From contig JAICYE010000136.1 in NCBI GenBank assembly GCA_025934385.1, positions 1 through 6,353 on the forward strand: a stretch of 6,353 nucleotides of DNA, in the 5' to 3' direction. The position numbers and the translations under genes were made by a program. This document shows, one piece after another, positions 1-6,291 of the stretch. The DNA comes from Acidimicrobiia bacterium. GTDB lineage: Bacteria; Actinomycetota; Acidimicrobiia; IMCC26256; BP-133. Position 1 is the stretch's first letter; the number at the start of each line of letters is the position of its first letter. The notes under the pieces are model-generated. The model searched no databases and was not told the DNA's origin. It saw only the letters and a list, made by a program, of their open reading frames with translations.

Positions 1-25
1 CTACCTCGACCCGACGGCGAACTGA
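1..25 (+). CDS. possible C-terminal tail of a convergent gene (partial)
   Basis: Reading the plus strand from base 2 gives seven codons, YLDPTAN, followed by TGA at 23-25. All seven codons end in G or C, as real genes in this window do, while the plus-strand frame starting at base 1 has several A- or T-ending codons. The stop would lie one base from the ilvA stop, a common tail-to-tail layout. The fragment is far too short to identify. It could also be a chance open stretch. Confidence 0.35.
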
Positions 26-26
26 C

Positions 27-1301
27 CTAGCGGGCTTCGGCCCGGTATCCGGCGGCCCGCAGGGCGCCCAGCACCTCGTCGTGGTGGTCGGGATCGGGCG
101 TCTCGGTGGTCATGTGCACCTCGACCTCGCCGACCGCCAGGTGGACGCCGCTGCGGTGGTGCTCGATGTCGACGACGTTGAGGCCGAGCCCGGCCAGGAC
201 CCCGGTCAGGCGGTGGAGCTCACCGGGCCGGTCGCCGAGCGTGACCCGAAGCAGCAGGTACCGGCCGGCCGCGGTCAGGCCGTGGCGGATGACCCGGATC
301 AGCAGCGTCGGGTCGATGTTGCCGCCGGACAGCACGAGGCAGGCGGCGTCGCCGTCCGCCGCCGGCAGCTTTCCGGCCAACGCCGCCGCCAGCGGGGCGG
401 CGCCGGCCGGCTCGACCACGGCCTTGGTCCGCTCGAGGAGCAGCAGCAGCGCCCGGGAGAGGTCCTCCTCCGAGACGGTGACGACCTCGTCGACCAGGGC
501 CTCCACGTGGGCCAGCGTGAGGTCCGACACCCGCTTGACGGCGATGCCGTCGGCCATGGTGTCGATCCGGTCCAGCGTCACCGTCCGCCCGGCGGCCAGC
601 GAGGCCGCCATCGACGCCGCCCCTTCTGCCTCGACGCCGATGACCCTGATCCCGGGACGGCGGGCCCGGAGCGCCGCCGCCACCCCGCTGATCAGTCCGC
701 CGCCGCCGACGGACACGACCACCAGACCGGCCTGGGGGGCCTGCTCCGCCAGCTCCAGCCCCACCGTGCCCTGGCCGGCGATCACCAGCCGGTCGTCGAA
801 CGGCGACACGAACGTGGCCCCGCACCGCTCGGCGTGGGCCAGGGCATCGGCCAGGCAGTCGTCGAACACGACGCCGCCGAGTACCACCTCGGCGCCGTAG
901 CCCCGGGTGGCCGCCACCTTGGGGAAGGGGGCGGTGGCCGGCATGAAGATGGTGGCCGGCACGCCGAGCAGCGAGGCCGCCAGCGCGACGCCCTGGGCGT
1001 GGTTGCCGGCGCTGGCCGCCACCACCCCGGCCGCCCGCTCGGCCGGGTCGAGCCGGGCGATGCGGTGGTATGCGCCCCGGATCTTGAACGAACCTGTCCG
1101 CTGGAGGTACTCGGCCTTGAGGAGGATGGGCCGCCCGGCCAGCACCGAGAGGTGCTCCGAGCGCTCGACCGGCGTGCGGCGGACGACCGGGGCGAGGAGA
1201 CGCCGGGCCGCCTCGATGTCGTCGAGGGTGACGAGCGCAGGCGTCGACGCAGCCGGGTCAGCCAGGAGCGGGATCCTACCGTCGCACTGAAGCGCGTTCA
1301 C
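27..1301 (-). CDS. ilvA: threonine ammonia-lyase (threonine dehydratase) with C-terminal ACT domain
   Basis: This is a PLP enzyme that deaminates L-threonine to 2-oxobutanoate and ammonia, the first step towards isoleucine; some relatives are catabolic. From the GTG start at 1301 it is 424 residues. The PLP lysine lies in TGSFKIRG (about residue 73), followed by SAGNHAQG and the glycine-rich phosphate-binding loop SVGGGGLISG. Residues about 348-424 look like one ACT regulatory domain (LRVTLGDRPGELHRLTGVL), fitting the roughly 400-residue single-ACT class rather than the long E. coli IlvA. The N-terminus is uncertain. Homology begins near VTLDDIEAARRLL (about residue 24), and the only ATG/GTG/TTG starts upstream of it are GTG at 1301 and GTG at 1373. 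A CTG at 1265 is an alternative that fits a promoter-like sequence. The 1373 start would run through a hairpin cluster and is unlikely. The gene is probably transcribed on its own. Confidence 0.93.
   Translation of the reverse strand: MNALQCDGRIPLLADPAASTPALVTLDDIEAARRLLAPVVRRTPVERSEHLSVLAGRPILLKAEYLQRTGSFKIRGAYHRIARLDPAERAAGVVAASAGNHAQGVALAASLLGVPATIFMPATAPFPKVAATRGYGAEVVLGGVVFDDCLADALAHAERCGATFVSPFDDRLVIAGQGTVGLELAEQAPQAGLVVVSVGGGGLISGVAAALRARRPGIRVIGVEAEGAASMAASLAAGRTVTLDRIDTMADGIAVKRVSDLTLAHVEALVDEVVTVSEEDLSRALLLLLERTKAVVEPAGAAPLAAALAGKLPAADGDAACLVLSGGNIDPTLLIRVIRHGLTAAGRYLLLRVTLGDRPGELHRLTGVLAGLGLNVVDIEHHRSGVHLAVGEVEVHMTTETPDPDHHDEVLGALRAAGYRAEAR
1273..1301 (-). promoter_or_regulatory. 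candidate ilvA promoter (-35 GTGAAC, 17-base spacer, -10 TAGGAT)
   Basis: On the minus strand, TAGGAT (plus positions 1273-1278) fits the actinobacterial -10 form TANNNT. GTGAAC (1296-1301) lies exactly 17 bases upstream and matches TTGACA at three of six positions. The -10 ends 7 bases before a CTG codon in frame with ilvA. If the promoter is real, the GTG start at 1301 lies upstream of the transcript and translation must begin further in. This is inferred from motif and spacing only. Confidence 0.35.
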
Positions 1302-1313
1302 CGGACACGGCCG

Positions 1314-1432
1314 GCGTGGGGCGAAGCCCCACGCGTTCCTTGGCGGCTCGCGCCGCCTCTGTCGGGGGGACACCCCCCATCCCCCGGGGGGAGGAGCCCG
1401 GCGGAGGCCGGGCGGGGGCAGCGGAGCCGCCC
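1314..1432. repeat. cluster of GC-rich hairpins between the VIT gene and ilvA
   Basis: This 133-base gap carries successive perfect inverted repeats. There is a 9-bp stem with a GAA loop at 1314-1334, a 6-bp stem with a 4-base loop at 1342-1357, and a G6/C6 stem at 1364-1378. These are followed by a 10-base C5G5 palindrome at 1381-1390, a 6-bp stem with a GGAG loop at 1397-1412, and a 6-bp stem pairing 1410-1415 with 1427-1432; the last two overlap by three bases. No run of T follows any of them on the minus strand. They could act as U-less, actinobacterial-type termination for the VIT gene, protect its mRNA 3' end, or be a repetitive intergenic element. I see no coding sequence here. Confidence 0.75.
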
Positions 1433-1434
1433 AG

Positions 1435-2556
1435 CTACACCGAGACGCCGTGGCCGATCAGACGGCCGACCAGGTTGGAGGCCACCCCGACGACGACGGC
1501 GATGATGACCATGCGCAACCCGGTGCGGACGGGGTTGCGGCCGGTCAACAGGCCGATGGCCGAACCGACGACGAACAGCGTGACCGCTGAGAGGAGGACG
1601 GCGGCCGTCAGCGCCGCCGTGCCCGCCCCGATCAGGAACGGGATCACCGGGATGAACGCGCCGACGGCGAACGACCCGAACGACGACACCGCCGCCACCC
1701 ACGGCGACCCGAGCTCGCCGGGGGCGAGGCCGAGCTCCTCCCGGGTCAGCGTGTCGAGCGCGCTCTCCGGCCGGCGCATGATCCGGCGGGCCAGGGCCCG
1801 CGCCTCCTCGTCGGAGAGACCCTTGGCCTGGTAGATCAGGATGAGCTCCCCGAGCTCCTCCTCGGGGAAAGCGGCGAGCTCCTCCTTCTCGACGGCGATC
1901 TCCCGCTCGTAGAGCTCCCGCTGGGACTGCACCGACACCCACTCCCCGGCGGCCATCGAGAAGGCCCCGGCCAGCAGGCCGGCCAGCCCCGCCAGGAGCA
2001 TGATGTTGCGGTTCGACGTGCCGCCGGCCACGCCCACGATCAGCAGCAGGTTGGACAGCAGCCCGTCGTTGACGCCGAAGACCCCGGCCCGCAACGCCCC
2101 GCCGGCCGCCGTCCGGTGGCGGCCCTCCGACCGGGCGATCTGCTCGCCCTTCCCCCCGCCGCCGAGGGCGGCCACCGCCCGCCCGTGGGCCATCTCCTCG
2201 GCCGACATCGTCTCAGGGGCCTCGGCGACGTCGCGGTACTTGGCGGCATCGGCCGCCTCCAGCCGGAGCACCAGTGGCAGGACGCTGTCGGCTCCGAACC
2301 GGCGGGCCAGGAGCCCGAGCACCCTCGTCCGCAACGTCGGCCGGAGGACGGGGAACGTGGTGACCCCTGCCTCCCTCAGGAGACGCTCCCAGTGCCGGGC
2401 GTGGCGCTCCTCGGCCTCGGCCAGCCGGCTCAGCACCTGCTGCCGGCGGCCCTCCGAGGCGTCGGCCAGCGCCCGGTAGAGGGCGGCGGCGTCGAGCTCG
2501 TCCTCCCGCATCTGCTCGAACAGCGCCAGCCGATCGGCCGTGGGCTTCACCGCCAT
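1435..2556 (-). CDS. ferritin-like domain fused to VIT1/CCC1 iron transporter (MbfA-like)
   Basis: This is a 373-residue membrane protein expected to bind iron or manganese and move it across the membrane. Known relatives (membrane-bound ferritin MbfA) export iron. Residues about 10-130 form a ferritin-like four-helix region with a diiron-type ligand set: E20 with Y27, E49-x-x-H52, E100, and E121-x-x-H124. Residues about 150-373 match VIT1/CCC1. They include GVFGVNDGLLSNLLLIVG, then MAAGEWVSVQSQ, a charged glutamate-rich cytosolic segment (about 210-280), and three further membrane helices near 285-305, 313-336 and 345-366. D164 and M201 sit where VIT1 transporters have their pathway Asp and Met. 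The ATG at 2556 is chosen because upstream sequence in this frame runs into truA and has no family similarity. There is no Shine-Dalgarno sequence, but a TANNNT box lies 7 bases upstream. Transport direction and metal are inferred. Confidence 0.88.
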   Translation of the reverse strand: MAVKPTADRLALFEQMREDELDAAALYRALADASEGRRQQVLSRLAEAEERHARHWERLLREAGVTTFPVLRPTLRTRVLGLLARRFGADSVLPLVLRLEAADAAKYRDVAEAPETMSAEEMAHGRAVAALGGGGKGEQIARSEGRHRTAAGGALRAGVFGVNDGLLSNLLLIVGVAGGTSNRNIMLLAGLAGLLAGAFSMAAGEWVSVQSQRELYEREIAVEKEELAAFPEEELGELILIYQAKGLSDEEARALARRIMRRPESALDTLTREELGLAPGELGSPWVAAVSSFGSFAVGAFIPVIPFLIGAGTAALTAAVLLSAVTLFVVGSAIGLLTGRNPVRTGLRMVIIAVVVGVASNLVGRLIGHGVSV

Positions 2557-2563
2557 ACCAGGA

Positions 2564-2569
2564 AATGTA
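2564..2569 (-). promoter_or_regulatory. candidate -10 box (TACATT) for a leaderless VIT-gene transcript
   Basis: The 44-base gap between truA and the VIT gene has no ribosome binding site before the ATG at 2556. It does hold TACATT on the minus strand, ending 7 bases before the ATG. That fits TANNNT promoters of leaderless mRNAs, in which transcription starts at or next to the start codon. No convincing -35 is visible 17 or 18 bases upstream. The call rests on motif and spacing alone. Confidence 0.4.
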
Positions 2570-2600
2570 CCCGGCGCTCCCCGAAGCCCTTCCGGGCGAC

Positions 2601-3389
2601 TCAGTACCCGACGTTCCGAAGGCAGAGGCCGTGCGGCGGGGCGACGCGGCCGGCGGCGGCCCGGTCCTTCGCCCGCAGCATGCCCATCACCTCGCCGGCC
2701 CGGCGGGCGCCCGTCCCGATGTCGACCAGCGTCCCCACCATCGACCGCACCATCTGCCAGCAGAAGGCGGTGGCCCGCACCTCGTACCAGTAGATGCCGT
2801 CGCCGGCGTCGCGCCAGCGCGACTCCTCCACCCGCCGGACGGTCGTCGACCCGGGCGGGCCGCCTCGGCAGAAGGCGGCGAAGTCGTGCTGGCCCACGAA
2901 CGGATCGGCTCCGAGCTGCATCGCCACCAGCTCCAGCCGGCCGGGCACCCACCAGGCGTAGCGGGCCAGGAACGGGTCAGGGGCGGGCCGGTTCACGATC
3001 GTGTACCGGTAGGCCCGCCACCGGGCCGAGTGGCGGGCGTCGAAGGCGCCCGGAACGATCTCGCACGACCGGACGACGATCTCGGGCGCCAGCATCCCGT
3101 TGAGCGCCTTCTGCAGCCGCCAGGGATCGACGCCGGGGTCGCAGGGCAGGCTCACCACCTGTCCCCAGGCGTGGACGCCGGCGTCGGTCCGCCCGGCGCA
3201 GCTCATCTCCGGCTCGTGGCGGAGGACCTTCTCCAGCGCCCGGCCGAGGACTCCGGCCACCGTGCGGACGTCGGGCTGGGCGGCGAAGCCGTGGAACCCG
3301 GTGCCGTCGTAGCCGACGACGAGCTTGAGCTTGGATTGGGGGGTGTTCCCTGCCTCCCCCGGACCAGCGCTCGCGTCGAAGAGGGTCAG
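2601..3389 (-). CDS. truA: tRNA pseudouridine(38-40) synthase TruA
   Basis: TruA converts uridines 38-40 of the tRNA anticodon arm to pseudouridine. Family motifs run in order: [12 protein letters not shown] near residues 27-38, the catalytic block [11 protein letters not shown] with the nucleophile Asp near 69, [40 protein letters not shown], and a C-terminal [13 protein letters not shown]. The usual Trp in YDGTxFxGWQ is Phe here. The start is unusual. The nearest ATG/GTG/TTG is a GTG at 3260, which would remove the conserved YDGT segment. No canonical start exists between there and an in-frame stop at 3420-3422. The CTG at 3387-3389 overlaps the rplQ stop as CTGA, has GAGGA 10 bases upstream, and gives 262 residues, a normal TruA length. 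It is adopted as the best start. Function is secure and the start is inferred. The gene follows rplQ in the operon, implying translational coupling. Confidence 0.92.
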   Translation of the reverse strand: MTLFDASAGPGEAGNTPQSKLKLVVGYDGTGFHGFAAQPDVRTVAGVLGRALEKVLRHEPEMSCAGRTDAGVHAWGQVVSLPCDPGVDPWRLQKALNGMLAPEIVVRSCEIVPGAFDARHSARWRAYRYTIVNRPAPDPFLARYAWWVPGRLELVAMQLGADPFVGQHDFAAFCRGGPPGSTTVRRVEESRWRDAGDGIYWYEVRATAFCWQMVRSMVGTLVDIGTGARRAGEVMGMLRAKDRAAAGRVAPPHGLCLRNVGY

Positions 3390-3736
3390 ACCAGTTCGAT
3401 CCTCGCCATGGGGGCGTTGTCACCCGGGCGGGGGCCGAGCTTCAGGATGCGGAGGTATCCGCCGTTGCGCTCGGCGTAGCGGGGGGCGATGTCGGCGAAG
3501 AGCTTGGCGGCGATATCGCGGTCGCCGATGACCGACATCACCTGCCGCTTCTCGTGCAGCCCACCCTTCTTGGCCTTGGTGATCAGGCGCTCGGCGGTCG
3601 GCCGCAGCATCTTCGCCCGGGCCAGCGTGGTCACCATGCCCTCGGAGGCGAAGAGGTGGGCGGCCATGTTGGCCATCATCAGCCGCTGGTGGGCGGGGCT
3701 CCCCCCGAGACGGGGACCCTTCTTCGGGGCCGGCAT
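3386..3736 (-). CDS. rplQ: 50S ribosomal protein L17
   Basis: L17 is a large-subunit protein near the exit region of the ribosome. The 116-residue protein is complete. It has the actinobacterial N-terminus [21 protein letters not shown] instead of the MRHRKSGRQLNR form of E. coli, then [36 protein letters not shown], and a C-terminal strand with [24 protein letters not shown]. It starts 2 bases after the rpoA stop, and its ribosome binding site, AAGGAG at 3742-3747, overlaps that stop. Its own TGA overlaps the proposed CTG start of truA. This is the standard place for rplQ, directly after rpoA. Confidence 0.98.
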   Translation of the reverse strand: MPAPKKGPRLGGSPAHQRLMMANMAAHLFASEGMVTTLARAKMLRPTAERLITKAKKGGLHEKRQVMSVIGDRDIAAKLFADIAPRYAERNGGYLRILKLGPRPGDNAPMARIELV

Positions 3737-3738
3737 CG

Positions 3739-4677
3739 CTACTCCTTCACCCGCAGGGACAGGCCGCGCTCATCGAGCTTCTGGACGACCTCTTCCAGCG
3801 ACTTCTGACCGAAGTTGGTGATGGCCAGCAGGTCGTCCTCCGTGCGCTCCACGAGCTGGCCGATGGTGTCGATCTGGGCCCGCTTGAGGCAGTTCCGGGG
3901 CCGTTCCGACAGGTCGAGCTCCTCGATCGGCAGGTCGAGGTCGAGACTGGTCGACCCGCCGACGGCGGTGTCGCCGAGCTCCAGGCCCCGGGGCACCGAC
4001 GACAGCTCGGCCAGCAGCCCGACGAGGTTCCGCAGCGTCTCGCCGGCCGAGGCCAGCGCCTCCTTGGGCGAGATGGAACCGTCGGTCTCGATGTCGAGCG
4101 TGAGCCGGTCGTAGTTGGTGGCCTGCTCGACCCGGGTCGGCTCGACGCCGAAGGCCACCCGCCGGACGGGCGAGAAGATCGAGTCCACCGGAATCACGCC
4201 GATGGTCGAGGAGCGCTTGGCCCGGTCGACCGCCAGGTAGCCCCGGCCCTGCTCGACGGTGATGTCGAGCGCCAAGCGACCCTTGCCGTTGACGGTGGCG
4301 ATGTGCAGGTCCGGGTTGAGGATCTCGACGTCGGCGGTGGTCTGGATGTCGGCGGCGGTGACGTCGGCCGGGCCCCGCTTGTCGAGCCGGAGGATGACCG
4401 GCTCGGGCGACTCGGAGCGGAGCACCAGGTCCTTCAGGTTGAGGATGATGTCGGTGACGTCTTCCTTCACGCCCGGCACCACGTCGAACTCGTGGAGGGC
4501 GTCGTCGAAGCGGACGGAGGTGACGGCCGTCCCCGGAATGGACGACAGCAGGGTGCGGCGGAGACTGTTACCGAGCGTGTGCCCGAACCCCGGTTCGAGC
4601 GGTGAAATCGTGAAGCGCTGCCGGTTGCCCTCGGCCTCGCCGAGCGGCTCCACGGTCGGGCGCTGGATCATCAGCAT
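3739..4677 (-). CDS. rpoA: DNA-directed RNA polymerase subunit alpha
   Basis: Two alpha subunits form the platform on which beta and beta-prime assemble, and their C-terminal domains touch promoter DNA and activators. The 312-residue protein is full length. The N-terminal domain (about 1-230) includes the dimerisation segment [20 protein letters not shown] at about 30-49 and [20 protein letters not shown]. The C-terminal domain (about 247-312) has helix-hairpin-helix features: [17 protein letters not shown] and [22 protein letters not shown]259, N262 and K265 correspond to the E. coli DNA-contact residues R265, N268 and K271. A GGGAG lies 9 bases before the ATG at 4677; a second ATG two codons later (4671) is an alternative. 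It sits 28 bases after rpsD and 2 bases before rplQ. Confidence 0.98.
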   Translation of the reverse strand: MLMIQRPTVEPLGEAEGNRQRFTISPLEPGFGHTLGNSLRRTLLSSIPGTAVTSVRFDDALHEFDVVPGVKEDVTDIILNLKDLVLRSESPEPVILRLDKRGPADVTAADIQTTADVEILNPDLHIATVNGKGRLALDITVEQGRGYLAVDRAKRSSTIGVIPVDSIFSPVRRVAFGVEPTRVEQATNYDRLTLDIETDGSISPKEALASAGETLRNLVGLLAELSSVPRGLELGDTAVGGSTSLDLDLPIEELDLSERPRNCLKRAQIDTIGQLVERTEDDLLAITNFGQKSLEEVVQKLDERGLSLRVKE

Positions 4678-4705
4678 GTGAGGCGACTCCCGCGGTCTTC
4701 CTGCG

Positions 4706-5332
4706 CTACTTCGAGTAGAGCTCGACGATCAGCTGCTCCCGGACGGGGACGTCGATGTGCTCCCGCAACGGCAGCTCCCGGACGGTGACCTTGGTCCGGC
4801 TTCCGCCATCGACTTCCAGCCAGGCCGGAACCGTCCGGTCGAGCGTGTCGAGGTTGTGCTGAATGACGATCATGTTCTGCGCCTTGGGCCGCAGCTCCAC
4901 GACGTCGCCCTTGCGCACGTGGTAGGAGGGGATGGTCACCCTCTTGCCGTTGACCGATACGTGGCCGTGGCGGACGAGCTGGCGGGCCTGGTTGCGGCTG
5001 GAGCCCCAGCCGGCCCGGAAGGCGACGTTGTCCAGGCGCTGCTCCAGCATGCGCAGGAGGTTCTCGCCGGTGATGCCGTCCTGGCGGTTGGCCTCCTTGT
5101 ACATGTTGCGGAACTGCTTCTCCAGCACCCCGTAGATGCGGCGCGCCTTCTGCTTCTCGCGGAGCTGGAGCATGTACTCGGACTCCCGGATGCGGCCGCG
5201 GCCGTGCATCCCGGGTGGGTAGGGCCGGCGCTCGATCGGGCACTTCATCGAGTCGCACTTCGGGCCCTTGAGGAACAGCTTCATCTTCTCCCGCCGGCAC
5301 AGGCGGCAGACAGGACCGGTGTAACGCGCCAT
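4706..5332 (-). CDS. rpsD: 30S ribosomal protein S4, zinc-binding (C+) form
   Basis: S4 is a primary binder of 16S rRNA that starts small-subunit assembly and helps set decoding accuracy. The 208-residue protein is complete. Four cysteines at 9, 12, 26 and 31 (CRLC, then CDSMKC) match the spacing of the zinc site known in Thermus S4, so this is the C+ form. The S4 RNA-binding fold spans about 98-158 (MLEQRLDNVAFRAGWGSSRN through VSVNGKRVTIPSYHVRKGDVVEL). The ATG shares one base with the rpsK stop (TGATG), and GGAGG lies 5 bases upstream, implying translational coupling. In some bacteria S4 represses its own operon, but no such RNA target is visible here. Confidence 0.98.
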   Translation of the reverse strand: MARYTGPVCRLCRREKMKLFLKGPKCDSMKCPIERRPYPPGMHGRGRIRESEYMLQLREKQKARRIYGVLEKQFRNMYKEANRQDGITGENLLRMLEQRLDNVAFRAGWGSSRNQARQLVRHGHVSVNGKRVTIPSYHVRKGDVVELRPKAQNMIVIQHNLDTLDRTVPAWLEVDGGSRTKVTVRELPLREHIDVPVREQLIVELYSK

Positions 5333-5730
5333 CAGACCCTCCGACGCTTCGGCGGCCGGCAGCCGTTGTGGGGGATGGGCGTGAGGTCCTTGATGCCGGA
5401 GACCTCGATGCCCGTCTGCTGGAGCGACCGGATGGCGGTCTCCCGACCCGATCCGGGCCCCTTCACGAGCACGTCCACCTTGCGCACGCCATGCTCCATG
5501 GCTCGGCGGGCGCAGGCCTCGGCCGCCAGCTGGGCCGCGAAGGGCGTGGACTTGCGGGAGCCCTTGAAGCCGACGTTGCCGGCGGACGCCCAGGCCAGGA
5601 CGTTGCCCTCCATGTCGCTGATGGAGATGATCGTGTTGTTGAACGAGCTCTTGATGTGGGCCACCCCGTAGGTGACGTTCTTCCGCTCGCGCTTCTTGGG
5701 ACGCCTGCCCCCCGGCTTCGGCTTCGGCAC
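5332..5730 (-). CDS. rpsK: 30S ribosomal protein S11
   Basis: S11 lies on the platform of the small subunit, near the mRNA exit and the E site. The 132-residue protein has a basic N-terminus ([18 protein letters not shown]). The core [27 protein letters not shown] follows at about 25-51, and then [17 protein letters not shown]. The C-terminal part has [24 protein letters not shown] and ends [16 protein letters not shown], diagnostic of S11. The start is GTG at 5728-5730, with AGAGGA (plus positions 5739-5744) 8 bases upstream. It follows rpsM after an unusually long structured spacer and overlaps rpsD by one base. Confidence 0.98.
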   Translation of the reverse strand: MPKPKPGGRRPKKRERKNVTYGVAHIKSSFNNTIISISDMEGNVLAWASAGNVGFKGSRKSTPFAAQLAAEACARRAMEHGVRKVDVLVKGPGSGRETAIRSLQQTGIEVSGIKDLTPIPHNGCRPPKRRRV

Positions 5731-5815
5731 TTAGAAGATCCTCTCAGTGGCAGTAGGGCCGGCGGCCGCCGAAGCCGCCGCGGGCGGCCCCATCCGGCTG
5801 CCGGCAGAAGGAGAA

Positions 5816-5840
5816 CGGCGGAGGCCGGCCGGCCCCGCCG
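5816..5840. repeat. strong hairpin (10 bp, one bulged A, GGCC loop) in the rpsM-rpsK spacer
   Basis: The arms are cggcgg (5816-5821) with ccgccg (5835-5840), continued by ggcc (5823-5826) with ggcc (5831-5834). A5822 is bulged and ggcc 5827-5830 forms the loop. No T-run follows it on the minus strand. It carries the 13-base word also found at 1399-1411. Confidence 0.7.
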
Positions 5841-5872
5841 GATGACCGGAGCACGAAAAACTCGCCGGAACG

Positions 5873-5892
5873 GAGCGAGCGCAGCGAGCGAG
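5873..5892. repeat. short GAGC tandem-type repeat
   Basis: The stretch reads as GAGC units on both sides of a central GCA, so it is close to a mirror image of itself and contains direct copies of GCGAGC. It lies entirely in the non-coding spacer directly after rpsM. It is not a true inverted repeat, so it would not fold on itself. Confidence 0.6.
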
Positions 5893-5903
5893 TGACGGCG
5901 AAA

Positions 5904-6281
5904 TCACTTGCGGACCTTCTTCTTCCCGGCGACGGTCTTCTTCGGGCCCTTGCGGGTGCGGGCGTTGGTGTGGGTGCGCTGACCGCGCACCGGCAGCCCG
6001 CGGCGGTGGCGGATGCCCTGGTAGCAGCCGATCTCGATCTTGCGCTTGATGTCCTGGGCGACGTCCCGGCGCAGGTCGCCCTCCACGCGGAGGTTGGTGT
6101 CGACCCACGTGCGGACGCGGTTGACCTCTTCGTCCGTGAGGTCCCTCACCCGGGTGTTCGGGTCGATGCCCGCCTCGGCCAGGATCTTCTGGGCCGTCGA
6201 CTTGCCGATGCCGAAGACGTAGGTGAGCGAGATCTCCACCCGCTTCTCGCGGGGGATGTCCACACCGGCGATCCGTGCCAT
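5904..6281 (-). CDS. rpsM: 30S ribosomal protein S13
   Basis: S13 sits in the head of the small subunit, where it contacts L5 and the P-site tRNA. The 125-residue protein starts [26 protein letters not shown]. It has the helix-turn-helix-type segment [27 protein letters not shown] at about 26-52. It ends with the conserved [22 protein letters not shown] (about 91-112) and a lysine-rich tail that reaches into the decoding region. The ATG at 6281 is preceded by AGGAG (plus 6286-6290), 4 bases away and just after the rpmJ stop, so the two are probably coupled. After its TGA comes the long spacer before rpsK. Confidence 0.98.
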   Translation of the reverse strand: MARIAGVDIPREKRVEISLTYVFGIGKSTAQKILAEAGIDPNTRVRDLTDEEVNRVRTWVDTNLRVEGDLRRDVAQDIKRKIEIGCYQGIRHRRGLPVRGQRTHTNARTRKGPKKTVAGKKKVRK

Positions 6282-6291
6282 GCCTCTCCTC

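Larger units (their letters stand above)
5731..5903 (-). other. hairpin-rich intercistronic spacer between rpsM and rpsK
   Basis: This is 173 bases within an otherwise tight operon. Seen directly: nested inverted repeats at 5756-5790, where gggccg pairs with cggccc around a ggcggc/gccgcc stem; a short ccgg stem at 5794-5804; and a strong hairpin at 5816-5840. A weak 6-bp stem pairs 5862-5867 with 5896-5901 and is followed on the minus strand by five Ts (5856-5860). A GAGC-type repeat fills 5873-5892, in the loop of that last stem. The rpsK ribosome binding site lies about 12 bases beyond the first structure. No protein with normal codon use is present. Possible roles are RNA processing, stability or attenuation, or it may be an inserted repetitive element. 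Confidence 0.7.

Noticed and set aside
1302..1373. N-terminal extension of ilvA to GTG 1373
   Set aside because: The added residues come from hairpin sequence, are Arg/Pro-rich, and have no counterpart in the family.
81..1505. 474-codon plus-strand open frame opposite ilvA
   Set aside because: Arg/Gly/Pro/Val-rich translation with no family motifs; it is an antisense shadow of ilvA, typical of high-GC DNA, and runs on into the hairpin cluster.
2575..2600. Rho-independent terminator after truA
   Set aside because: Only a short imperfect stem around CCCGGAAGGGCTTCGGG with no T-run; too weak to annotate.
2557..2952. N-terminal extension of the VIT protein to 2952
   Set aside because: That stretch lies within truA in another frame and shows no ferritin or membrane features; the ATG at 2556 fits the domain start.
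2601..3260. truA starting at GTG 3260 (219 residues)
   Set aside because: It would delete the conserved YDGT segment, which is encoded in frame immediately upstream.
2565..3479. 304-codon plus-strand open frame opposite truA
   Set aside because: It mirrors the truA reading frame and crosses into rplQ; low-complexity composition.
4757..5671. 304-codon plus-strand open frame opposite rpsD and rpsK
   Set aside because: It lies antisense to two certain ribosomal protein genes and has no recognisable domain.
5731..6108. 125-codon minus-strand frame through the rpsM-rpsK spacer, ending just before the rpsK start
   Set aside because: Its first half is a shifted reading of rpsM and its second half translates hairpins into Ala/Gly/Pro; no ribosome binding site or family signal.
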